Assembly: GCF_001723605.1 (NCBI RefSeq)
Contig: NZ_CP017111.1
Location: forward strand, 2,914,001-2,978,000
From: Sulfurospirillum halorespirans DSM 13726
Lineage (GTDB): Bacteria; Campylobacterota; Campylobacteria; Campylobacterales; Sulfurospirillaceae
Length of the DNA: 64,000 nt
Direction of reading: 5' to 3'
The position numbers were made by a program, and so were the translations under genes. This document shows, piece after piece, positions 9,133 to 17,797 of this stretch. Each line of letters begins with the position of its first letter. The first letter of the stretch is position 1. The notes below the pieces were generated by a model, which saw only the letters and a program-made list of their open reading frames with translations, ran no database searches and had not been told where the DNA came from.

Positions 9133-10554
9133 TTATCCTTTTACATGTAAGGTTTTATTTTTCGTTTTTTCAGCATTTTCAACCAATTTCCAGTAGTTAT
9201 GATGCCAAGAACGGTACTTCCAATCAGGGCATTCTTTACACATCGCTATCTCATCGCCTTTGCGCGCTAAATGCTTTTGGCGGTAAAAATCAAATGCCTC
9301 TGCGTGCCAAATCTCTTGAATACTTTTTTCCGTAATATTGCCCATATTGGTATGAGCGGCAATGTCATACCCACACACCATCACTTGCCCACGACTATCG
9401 ATGTTTAAACGTTCAAAGATAAACGGACAGGGAATTTTCTCCTCAGGTGGAAGATAAGGTGTCTCATCGGCTGAATTTTGAGGGTCATTAATGCCCCATG
9501 TGAGATACTTTCGTTTTTGAAATTGATCCACATACGGTTGCCAAAACTGCTCTACCGCATCCACATCAATGCCTTGTTGGTTGATAGCAGAAGCGATGAT
9601 TTTCGTTTTAGCACCCATTTCGTTTCGCAAGGCATACGCCGCTTGCAGCTGCGATACCAGTTTTTCAAAACTAAGCCCTTTACGCACGATGTCATAATCG
9701 TGCTCGGTGGAAGCATCAACAGAAAACTCCAACATCTCAACGCCCATTTCAAACAGTGCTTTGGCTTTATCAATGCTCATGAGTGAACCATTGTTAATGA
9801 TGCCCAGCTTACACCCTTTTTCCTTAGCGTAGCGCATCAACTCTAAAAATTGAGGATGCATTAAAGGTTCACCGCCGCCTGAGATACGAAGCCACGCTCC
9901 AAATTTTCCTGCTTCATCGGCAATCTTTTTAAAAATGGCTTCACTCATGTATTTGGCATCTTTATAATCAGCACGAATGGTCGAGTTGGTGTAAGGGCAA
10001 TTGGGGCAAAGGGCGTTACACACGTAGCTAAACGATAAAACGATCATCATTGGAAAATTTAGGGCTTCATCTCTTATGCCATAATGCTCTTTGGTATGTT
10101 CTATTTTTTGCATGGTTAATCCGTATTGAAAAATTGCACCTTGATGGGCTACATCGTGCACTGTTTTGGTCTCATCTCTGAGAAAAATAAATCCATTTTT
10201 ACTAAAAACGTTTTTGGATGCTTCATTTTCATCCGCAATCCATGCCCAAAGATGGGAAAATTTTCGCGCTCTACCACGCTTCTTAATGGCATCTAAAAGC
10301 TTTGAAGCAACTCCTTGATTGGGCTTTGCAACAAAAATGGTTACTTCACCCTCTTTGTGCGCATATAAAATTCCAACGCCCAAAAGTATTTCATTCTCTA
10401 GCGCTACTAAAACTTCAACATCTTTACTCTCCAACCAATTTTTTGTCTCTTTGACACTCATGGCAGACGAGTAAAGTGCCTTTGCATGGTGGTTTCGAAG
10501 ATTGACATATGCATCGATGAAAGAGGGGGACTCTTTAAGATTCGTGATTTTCAC
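9133..10554 (-). CDS. Fusion of GNAT acetyltransferase with radical SAM/SPASM domain
   Basis: Residues 1 to about 150 look like a GNAT N-acetyltransferase (VALENEILLGVGILYA, GVASKLLDAIKKRG, then NVFSKNGFIFLRDE). Residues from about 175 form a radical SAM domain with the cluster motif CNALCPNC and the GGEP motif ISGGGEPLMHPQ. The C-terminal SPASM region has VMVCGYDIA and MCKECPDW, which would bind auxiliary iron-sulfur clusters. Both halves are in one unbroken 473-codon frame starting at a GTG, overlapping the next radical SAM gene by 20 bases. Radical SAM/SPASM enzymes modify peptides or carbohydrates; together with an acetyltransferase this suggests radical modification and N-acylation of an unusual sugar. 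The last residues (LHVK) are encoded by the palindrome TTACATGTAA. Confidence 0.85.
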   Translation of the reverse strand: MKITNLKESPSFIDAYVNLRNHHAKALYSSAMSVKETKNWLESKDVEVLVALENEILLGVGILYAHKEGEVTIFVAKPNQGVASKLLDAIKKRGRARKFSHLWAWIADENEASKNVFSKNGFIFLRDETKTVHDVAHQGAIFQYGLTMQKIEHTKEHYGIRDEALNFPMMIVLSFSYVCNALCPNCPYTNSTIRADYKDAKYMSEAIFKKIADEAGKFGAWLRISGGGEPLMHPQFLELMRYAKEKGCKLGIINNGSLMSIDKAKALFEMGVEMLEFSVDASTEHDYDIVRKGLSFEKLVSQLQAAYALRNEMGAKTKIIASAINQQGIDVDAVEQFWQPYVDQFQKRKYLTWGINDPQNSADETPYLPPEEKIPCPFIFERLNIDSRGQVMVCGYDIAAHTNMGNITEKSIQEIWHAEAFDFYRQKHLARKGDEIAMCKECPDWKYRSWHHNYWKLVENAEKTKNKTLHVKG

Positions 10555-11545
10555 TTTTATCCCACCAAAAAGGGCGTGCTTCCTCTTTTGCTTCGCCTAA
10601 CGTTTTATTTTCATAGTACTCCGCACCGACAGCTTGCCAATCGGGACAGGTTTTGCACACTTCTGGCAGGTCATTCCAACGGTGTTCTTTATGCACTTTA
10701 CGCAGCTTTGTATAGTGCTCATTCTGCCAGATAGACGCTAAACTCTCGTTTTGGGCATTTCCTGCGACAAAATGTCCTTCATAATCTACCGCACACGCTA
10801 CAATGTTACCATTCGCGTGAATCGCCATCGTATTATTGCCCCATGGGCACGCGATGCGAAAATCGGTTTCATAGTCCAAATTATGAGCGACAACATCACC
10901 ACTGTTGGTCCAAGAGAGCATATTGCGTACTTTGACCTCAGCACCCCTGAGCTCCCAAAAAGCCCTAAAATCAGCGACTTCTGACACATTTTCTTCCATG
11001 GCTGAGAATTGGCACTGAATGATGGGAAATTCAAGCCCAAGCTCTTTTTTGCGCGCTAAGAGTTTTTCCACATTGGCATAAATTTTATCACGATCACCCC
11101 CCACACGAATGCGCTCAAACGTCTCTTTTTTAAACCCATCCAAAGAGAGAATAAAACGCTTGAGTCCACACGTTAAAATCTGGTCAATATAATCTTTACG
11201 CCCCAACAATTTACCATTAGAATTTAAAACCAGCTTGCGAAGCCCTTTATCTCGCGCATAACGCAATCGCTCAAACAGTGCATCCCCCAATGTAAATGCT
11301 TCGCCGTAAAAAGTCGGCCACACTTCAGTAGCAGGGGATATAAGAGCAATTTCATCAATAATTTTACGATACAGTGTATCACTCATATGAAATTTGGGGC
11401 GTTGCATAATTTTGTGGTTACAATGCACACATTTCATATTGCACACGGACGTTGTTTCAATAACAATCTGTGGAGGGAAAATGTACTGCTCTAATTTGCT
11501 TTCAATCACAAGCAATTTTTCTTTATGTGCTTCAGAGATAACCAT
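10535..11545 (-). CDS. Radical SAM/SPASM domain protein
   Basis: The protein has 336 residues with a radical SAM cluster motif CNMKCVHC near residue 34, followed by FYGEAFTLGD in place of the GGEP strand. The SPASM-type C-terminus has IACPWGNNTMAIHANGNIV, CAVD and VCKTCPDW. The paired end motifs (CKTCPDW here, CKECPDW in the neighbour) show that the two radical SAM proteins are related and probably act on the same pathway. Its stop overlaps the start of the GNAT-radical SAM gene, and its own start overlaps the asparagine-synthase pseudogene by 14 bases. Substrate unknown. Confidence 0.87.
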   Translation of the reverse strand: MVISEAHKEKLLVIESKLEQYIFPPQIVIETTSVCNMKCVHCNHKIMQRPKFHMSDTLYRKIIDEIALISPATEVWPTFYGEAFTLGDALFERLRYARDKGLRKLVLNSNGKLLGRKDYIDQILTCGLKRFILSLDGFKKETFERIRVGGDRDKIYANVEKLLARKKELGLEFPIIQCQFSAMEENVSEVADFRAFWELRGAEVKVRNMLSWTNSGDVVAHNLDYETDFRIACPWGNNTMAIHANGNIVACAVDYEGHFVAGNAQNESLASIWQNEHYTKLRKVHKEHRWNDLPEVCKTCPDWQAVGAEYYENKTLGEAKEEARPFWWDKSENHES

Positions 11546-13272
11546 TTTTTCGTTCCCTATTCCAAAGTGTCAGTATCAACAAACTCCAAAGTTTCGCATG
11601 ATGAGGAGCACCCTCTTCCCACTCTTTGAGCAGCTTTTCAATAAAGACCTGTTTAATGCCAAGATCAACGCTAATATCGGACATTTGCAAGGTTTCTTTG
11701 ACTCTTTGTCTCCACACACTATCCATCCAACGCCAAATCGGTAAAACAAACCCCTCTTTAGGTCTAAACACAAGCTCTTTGGGCAAAAATTGCAATGCCA
11801 CTTTTTTAAGAAGATACTTCACTTCAGCATCTTTGATTTTAAGAGCACTAGGAATGTGCCCTACCAATTCTACAAAACTTCTGTCTAAAAAAGGGCTTCT
11901 TACCTCAACACTGTGTGCCATAGAAAGACGATCGGCATATTTCAGTACTTGATTGGGCAGTTGGTCGCAAAACTCGCCCTCAAGTGTTTGATGCAGTTGC
12001 GTCTTTGCATGCGCTCCTCCTGCAAAAAGGGCTGGTGTACTCACGCTCTTTCCAAACATCATGGAGAGCTCTTCATCACTGAAAACATTTAGTTTTTTAC
12101 GCCAAACACCATTTTCCAAAGCAAAAAGTTGATCCGCATCCAGTTTAGCGGAATTACGGTGTGTGAGGTAACTGCCAAACAGCTCATCAGCACCATCTCC
12201 GCACAAAGCCACTTTCACGTGTTCTCGCACAAGAGAGCATAAAAAATAAGGGCTGATGGTCGCGGAAAAAGGCTCATCAAACGCGCGCAAGACATGAGAT
12301 AAGCTATGCCAAACCTCTTCATGCCCAAGGCGGTAGATGTGCCGTTTAGCGCCAATTTGCCCTGCCACCATCTGCGCAAAACGCTCATCTTCATCTTTGC
12401 CTGCAATGCTATCGTCATACACCAGCGTAAAGGTTTCTAATTGCTTGCACGTATGCTGAGCTGTGAGAGTTGCAACAAGACTTGAATCAAGACCTCCTGA
12501 GAGAAACGCTCCAAATTCAACATCCATTTGACAGCGCATTTTCACAGAACGCTCTAATGATTCTGTGAGTAGTGTCACATACTCCTCTTCATGGGCAAGC
12601 ACCAAATTACCGTCAAAACAAGGAGTCCAATAATGTCTCTCTTCTACTAAAACACCTTGATGAAAGAGCATCAACGTCGCAGGGGGAACCTGCTTGATAC
12701 CCTCATAAATTGAGTGGGGTGACGCAACCGATTTTTGAGCTAAAAACGTATAAAGTGCCTCTTCACAAATCGTAGGATTTTTCTTTACATGTAAAAGCGC
12801 TTTGATCTCTGAAGCAAAGTACAAGCTCCCCTCTTCAAGCGTATAATAGCACGGTTTTTTACCCACAGGATCACGCACTAACAGAAGGTTTTGCACACGA
12901 CCATCCCAAAGGGCAATCGCAAACATACCCTCTAAATGGTTCACAAAATCAAGCCCCCCATGCCTTATACGCAGCGGGAATAAGCTCAGCATCCGAGTGG
13001 TTGGAGTTAAAACCGTATCCTAGTGCTTCAAGCTCAACCCTTAGCGCTTGAAAATTGTAAATTTCACCGTTCATTACAGAGACAATCTCGCCACTCACGC
13101 AAGGCTGCATACCACCTTCAAGATCGACAATAGCCAAACGATCTAAGCCCAAAGAGCATTGAGAAGAGTGCCAAAATGCTGTAGCATCAGGTCCACGATG
13201 TGTTAAACTCTGCCCCATTTTTTCTAGTAGCGTTCTATTAGGCGGTGCCGTAAAACCAAAAAGAGCACACAT
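11532..13272 (-). pseudogene. asnB: Second asparagine-synthase-like amidotransferase, split by a +1 frameshift at a G6 tract
   Basis: Two overlapping minus-strand frames together make one class II amidotransferase. The 5' frame (12949-13272) encodes MCALFGFTAP with the catalytic Cys2, SLTHRGPDATAF and MNGEIYNFQAL, and ends prematurely after AAYKAWGA. The 3' frame resumes at GLDFVNHLEGMFAIALWD and continues with LSGGLDSSLVATL and CGDGADELFGSY to 11532. The break is at six consecutive C on the plus strand (12954-12959, G6 in the mRNA). With five, the reading would pass directly from KAWG to LDFVNHLEG. All catalytic motifs survive, so the lesion is recent, phase-variable, or a sequencing error. 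It differs clearly from the intact copy at 2173-3963, so it is a paralogue with its own substrate. Confidence 0.88.
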
Positions 13273-14534
13273 TATTGTGGCTCCATCAACATCGCTATTA
13301 TGGCTCGGTAACCTTCAATATTGTTAGTAACCATCTCATGAGCAAATTCCCCACTCTTTTTTGCAATACTCTCTAAGCATTCAGGATGAAGCACTAATGC
13401 CTCAAGTTTTTCGTAAAGCGTCTCATGTGTAATACCCATCAAAGGCAAATCGCGAAAAAAGGATTGATACTCCAAAGGGGCAATTTGGGTAAAAAATGTT
13501 TGCAGTTCAGCATCAATCAACGAAAGCGTCACTCTTCCTTTGAGCATTGCTTCAAGCGAAGAAAATTGCAAATAGCCATCATTGAGTGAATCAATAAAAA
13601 TATGTGCCTCTTCTAATTTTTGAATCGCTATATCACGTGGTAAGCCACTTAAACACTCTATTTCTACGTGAGGATAATGTGCGGCTAATCGCTCCAATTC
13701 ATGCGCTATAAAAAAGCTTGATTTTCGTACTCCGTGTGATGCAAAATGAACAATTTTAATTTTTGGTAAAAGCGAGGGGAAAGGGAGCATGAGGACATCT
13801 TGAACAATATGCCCATGCCATGTCAGCACATCAAGCCTTGGCAAAAAATCAATGTAGGGTGCATACCCTACAATCAAGTTGGCATATTTACTCCACCAAA
13901 AATTGCGCTCTTCTCGTTTTTTATCTAAAAGAAAATAGCGCTTGGAAAACCGCATATGCCCAAAACGTTGAATGCGATTGGTATTATGCGAAACACTCAT
14001 GACATCAGTTCCATAAGGATACATCACTATTTTAATGCCACAAAGCTGATAGCACCATGCCTCTAATCGCCACCACACGGTGCGCTCTAACAACCCACCA
14101 TCAAAATAAAGATGAACCATATCAAAGCGCACCAATACCCAGATCATCGCCCAATAACTTCCTAACATGTAAGGTGATTTTCCAATGAGAAATGAAGGCA
14201 TAATGTCTCGAAGCGTCAATCCATCGTGCATTTTTCCTTTTGAATAATCCTCAAATGCAAATAAAACACACGCATATTCCTCTTCTAAAACATGCTTATT
14301 GTGCATAAGGATTACAATAGGATGTGAACCAAAAAACATTCGTTTCTGTGAAGGTTGCTTTCGGATTTTTTTCCACAATCCTATTCCTAACACCGCACAC
14401 ACAAAGAAAGGAAAGCAGAAAAGATCAAGAATGACCCTTTTTGTATAATAACTCCATTCTTGCCAAAAACATACAGGAGGCTCAAATGGAGTATCAAGTG
14501 CAACCCAACCATAGGTTTGTTTATCTTTGAGCAT
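13272..14534 (-). CDS. Membrane-anchored glycosyltransferase-like protein, paralogue of the next gene
   Basis: I chose the ATG at 14534 (MLKDKQTYGW) because a GGAG sequence precedes it and a longer frame from 14672 would overlap the upstream gene by about 150 bases. The product has about 420 residues, with one hydrophobic segment near residues 35-55 and a GT-B-like body: MFFGSHPIVI, HLYFDGGLLERTVWW, YPYGTDVMS, then HIFIDSLNDGYLQFSSLEAM. The same pattern, with HPIV, LDGAILERTILWR and a C-terminal ExxHIFIE segment, recurs in the adjacent gene, so the two arose by duplication. I recognise no named family; a membrane-bound sugar transferase is inferred. Its stop codon shares a base with the start of the pseudogene frame. 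Confidence 0.7.
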   Translation of the reverse strand: MLKDKQTYGWVALDTPFEPPVCFWQEWSYYTKRVILDLFCFPFFVCAVLGIGLWKKIRKQPSQKRMFFGSHPIVILMHNKHVLEEEYACVLFAFEDYSKGKMHDGLTLRDIMPSFLIGKSPYMLGSYWAMIWVLVRFDMVHLYFDGGLLERTVWWRLEAWCYQLCGIKIVMYPYGTDVMSVSHNTNRIQRFGHMRFSKRYFLLDKKREERNFWWSKYANLIVGYAPYIDFLPRLDVLTWHGHIVQDVLMLPFPSLLPKIKIVHFASHGVRKSSFFIAHELERLAAHYPHVEIECLSGLPRDIAIQKLEEAHIFIDSLNDGYLQFSSLEAMLKGRVTLSLIDAELQTFFTQIAPLEYQSFFRDLPLMGITHETLYEKLEALVLHPECLESIAKKSGEFAHEMVTNNIEGYRAIIAMLMEPQ

Positions 14535-15798
14535 AATCGACTCCATCAAATAAGTCTTGAAAATCACTGTTCTCACAAAACCCTTCAACAACACGACGGC
14601 TACAGTGTTCAATAAACATACGTGACGTTTCAACACGTTTTTTAAGGATTGTAGGATCTTGGATAAGTGCAATTATGTTTTCTTTGAGCGTATGAACATT
14701 CACATTGACAATAGGCATCTCTTTAAAAAATGGCCCATAAAATGAATAATCTTGAACCAAACAAAAATCAATAAGCCGTTGGTCAATATTGGTTAAAACC
14801 ACATTGCCTTTTGCCATCGCTTCAAGTGCTCCTGTTCCAAAAACTCCGTTAAAGAGATGCTCTATAAAAATATGTGACTCATCCAAAATAGCCAAAGCTT
14901 CTTCACGGCTAACACCATGAATGCTGCGATACTCAATAGCATAACCTTCTCTGATTAGTTCGTTGCATATGGCTTCAATAGCATGAGAGCCCTTACGCTC
15001 AGGATGATTGGCATAATGTGCAATAATAATTTTTTGCATATTTTCATTGCAGTGATACGGAAGCTGTTCAAAATCAACGTAAAAATGGGCTAAACTAAAA
15101 GTCCCAACACGGGGTAAATATCGAATATCCCCTATCATGGTATCCACGTATTTCGCCCACATATAATTGCGCTTAATGCGCTTAAAATCCATCATAAAAT
15201 AACGTTTGCGAAAGTGAGAGAGCCCAAATTTAAAGTTGAGATTATCCGCACTTTCAAACAGTGACCATTGATCGGCACCATAGGCTTGCATAACCACTTT
15301 TTTTCCAAAGATTGCCAAAATAAAAGGCTCGCATCGCCATAAAATGGTTCTCTCCAAAATAGCACCATCTAAATGCCAATAAAACCCTCGATAGCGTCTT
15401 AATGCCCACAGTAAAATAACATACGGTGAAAGCCAATACGCATTTTTGCCAACAAACCAGCGCGGTAAAATATCGGTTGTTTGAAGATCAAAATAAGAAG
15501 GCTCTTTAAGCCAATCGATAAATATAAAGATTTCTACTTCATACCCTTTTAACGCTTTTTCTAAAAGTTGTTTATAGTGAATATTACTGACAATAGGATG
15601 TGTTCCGACCATAACGCGTTTTTGCTTAGGAGGAGAAATCCTATTGTAGAGATAAAGAAACGGAAGCGTTAAAAGCAAAAAGAGTGCCCCTACACTACCC
15701 GTAATGACATTGTTTAAAACATGCCAAAACTCTTCAATAGGATCAACAATAGGCTGATACTGTTTCTCAAACAAGATGATTCCATTTTTAGCTGGCAT
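14521..15798 (-). CDS. Membrane-anchored glycosyltransferase-like protein
   Basis: This 425-residue protein has one strong hydrophobic segment (VGALFLLLTLPFLYLYN, about residues 35-51). A GT-B-like catalytic region follows: VMVGTHPIVSNIHYK, WHLDGAILERTILWR, MQAYGADQWSLF and IAHYANHPERKGSHA, then ESHIFIEHLFNGVFGTGALE, which is the acidic donor-binding region expected of a retaining glycosyltransferase. It is the paralogue of the preceding entry and overlaps it by 14 bases, so both are translated from one message. A role in assembling the surface or flagellar glycan at the inner membrane is inferred from context. Confidence 0.72.
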   Translation of the reverse strand: MPAKNGIILFEKQYQPIVDPIEEFWHVLNNVITGSVGALFLLLTLPFLYLYNRISPPKQKRVMVGTHPIVSNIHYKQLLEKALKGYEVEIFIFIDWLKEPSYFDLQTTDILPRWFVGKNAYWLSPYVILLWALRRYRGFYWHLDGAILERTILWRCEPFILAIFGKKVVMQAYGADQWSLFESADNLNFKFGLSHFRKRYFMMDFKRIKRNYMWAKYVDTMIGDIRYLPRVGTFSLAHFYVDFEQLPYHCNENMQKIIIAHYANHPERKGSHAIEAICNELIREGYAIEYRSIHGVSREEALAILDESHIFIEHLFNGVFGTGALEAMAKGNVVLTNIDQRLIDFCLVQDYSFYGPFFKEMPIVNVNVHTLKENIIALIQDPTILKKRVETSRMFIEHCSRRVVEGFCENSDFQDLFDGVDYAQR

Positions 15799-15808
15799 TG
15801 TCTATTTC

Positions 15809-17797
15809 CTATGTCAATATGTGTATAAAATCCATCGCTACTTTATGATTATCCATTGCATTTTCTCTATCTGCGATCACCCAACGGGCTATCTCTTGAG
15901 AGAGAGACGCCATTGCTTCAGGGTGACTGAGCAAATGATTGGCAACGGCGACATAATCTTCAATGCTAAAAGTGTGAATACGTGTTAGGGATGCTAACGT
16001 TCCCGCTTTGCTCAATCGCTCATACGTGATGTGTTCTTTAGGCAGTAAAATGACAGGCACGCGCCCTTTTGCAATATATTCATTTAAAGACTCCCCTGAG
16101 TGTAAGGGGAAAGTATCAAGATACAGATCAATCACGTAACCATAAAGATGAGGATTTACAAATCCTGTAAAAACAACACGCTCTGGGGTAATACCAAATC
16201 GTGTCAATTTTTCTTGAATGGTTGCACTATCTCCCGTACCACACGCTAAATAAATCGTATCAGGATGGGTATCAAGAATTTTGGCTAAAGCGGAAAGATA
16301 CACTTCACTATCCATTTTCACCAACCGACCAATACTGCCTAAAATGCGTTTCCCTTGAAATAGCTCACGGATTTTTGAAGCTTCACTCTTAAAATGTTCC
16401 GCATCCGGATTGGAAAATGTTTCTAAAATAGGAATCGAAAAAACATGATAGGAGAAAGAGGAAGGAAGCAAAAAATGGCTGATGCGGTGATCGATGCCGT
16501 CAACATCATACTCAAAATTACCGTGGCTCCAAAAAACCTGTTGCGTCGCACTCCACGTAGAAAAGAGGAAATTGCCAATAGGCATATTATTGGTTGCAAC
16601 AATCATAATGTCTATTTCGCGTTTTTGCATATCTTCGCGTATTGCAAGCGCTCGCTTTAAATGGCTTTGAAAATTACACTGCAGATCAAGACTTTGCATC
16701 GCTACTTCACTGACATCAAAACCCAATTTTTTAATCTCAGAAATCAGTTTAACATCGTCTAAATTTTTTTCGACGGTTGCCATTGAATACACAATCAACT
16801 CATAGTTTTGGCAAAAAAGTGGCTCTTTTGCAAGAGCACTTAAAAGGGAAAATTCGACCATATAAGGTGAATTTTTAACAATACGATCTTTAATAAGGGC
16901 AATACGTTTTTTTACATGTAAGAAGTTTCGAGTGACGCCAAGAGGTAATGGATAAGAGGCATAAAGTAGGCTCGCTTCGCGTTCTACCTCATCGTTGAAA
17001 CGTTTGAATTCTTCTTGTGTTTGTGCACGATTGAGAAAAACATGACTCATCACCATATGTAAACTCATCGCTTCATCTATCCATCCATGCTCTTTACATG
17101 TAAGAAAAAGTTCTCGAAGTTTTGGATAAATACGATCACTCCACAAGCGATGATTTTCATATCCATTGATCTGCCAAAAAAGTCCAAGTATCCAGATACC
17201 AATGCCCATGCGCTCACTATGCGCTGCTTTTAAAAAGCGCTCTTGACTTAAAGCTTGAACCATACCCAAAGATACCACATCAAACGAGATATGACATTGC
17301 TCACAAAAGCTTTTCAAAGCTTTGGCTTCAGTGTCCATTTTATTATAACACATGCCATCAAACCAAAGATGTTCACCCAAAAACCAAGCTATGCTTTGCT
17401 CTCCTTCACCATTTGCCATCCGTAAAACACAGAGTAAGTGGGCAAAAATATATTTCTCTTTTTGCGCATTACTATAACCATCATAGGCTTTCTCAAATAA
17501 TGCAATCAATTGCGTGATAGCCGGATCTTTCTCAATGACTGCTTGCGAAAAAAGAAACCATAAATTGACATAGTTGTTTTCGAGTAAATACCCTTGTTTC
17601 AAGGCTTCGTAAATCTGAATTCGAAGAGAGTACAAGAGTTTCTCTTTGAGTACTTTTGAACACTGCAAAGAAGTTGCGTGTTGGGTGCGTTTAAAAAGCT
17701 CAGGAATACTGGCTCTTAAAAGAGCCTCAAATGTTTGAAAATCAAGAGGCGATGATAGCGCTTGCGTCAATTTTTCAACATAAGGATGATCACTCAT
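15809..17797 (-). CDS. Large GT41/HMW1C-like glycosyltransferase
   Basis: This 662-residue soluble protein has an all-helical N-terminal half (about residues 1-330, TPR-like in character) and a GT-B C-terminal half. The latter has GSIGRLVKMDSEVYLSAL, YLACGTGDS, VVFTGFVNPHLYGYVID and LDTFPLHSGESLNEYIAKG, which resembles the UDP-binding region of O-GlcNAc-transferase and HMW1C-type GT41 enzymes that glycosylate proteins directly in the cytoplasm. Its start overlaps the stop of the maf gene in an ATGA arrangement, so the two are translationally coupled. I infer that it works with Maf on flagellin. Two copies of TTACATGTAA (16912 and 17094) lie inside it. Confidence 0.78.
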   Translation of the reverse strand: MSDHPYVEKLTQALSSPLDFQTFEALLRASIPELFKRTQHATSLQCSKVLKEKLLYSLRIQIYEALKQGYLLENNYVNLWFLFSQAVIEKDPAITQLIALFEKAYDGYSNAQKEKYIFAHLLCVLRMANGEGEQSIAWFLGEHLWFDGMCYNKMDTEAKALKSFCEQCHISFDVVSLGMVQALSQERFLKAAHSERMGIGIWILGLFWQINGYENHRLWSDRIYPKLRELFLTCKEHGWIDEAMSLHMVMSHVFLNRAQTQEEFKRFNDEVEREASLLYASYPLPLGVTRNFLHVKKRIALIKDRIVKNSPYMVEFSLLSALAKEPLFCQNYELIVYSMATVEKNLDDVKLISEIKKLGFDVSEVAMQSLDLQCNFQSHLKRALAIREDMQKREIDIMIVATNNMPIGNFLFSTWSATQQVFWSHGNFEYDVDGIDHRISHFLLPSSFSYHVFSIPILETFSNPDAEHFKSEASKIRELFQGKRILGSIGRLVKMDSEVYLSALAKILDTHPDTIYLACGTGDSATIQEKLTRFGITPERVVFTGFVNPHLYGYVIDLYLDTFPLHSGESLNEYIAKGRVPVILLPKEHITYERLSKAGTLASLTRIHTFSIEDYVAVANHLLSHPEAMASLSQEIARWVIADRENAMDNHKVAMDFIHILT

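Noticed and set aside
12949-13272. A separate 107-residue gene encoding only a glutaminase domain
   Set aside because: Its C-terminus matches the middle of class II amidotransferases and the reading continues seamlessly in the next frame; it is the 5' part of the frameshifted gene at 11532-13272.
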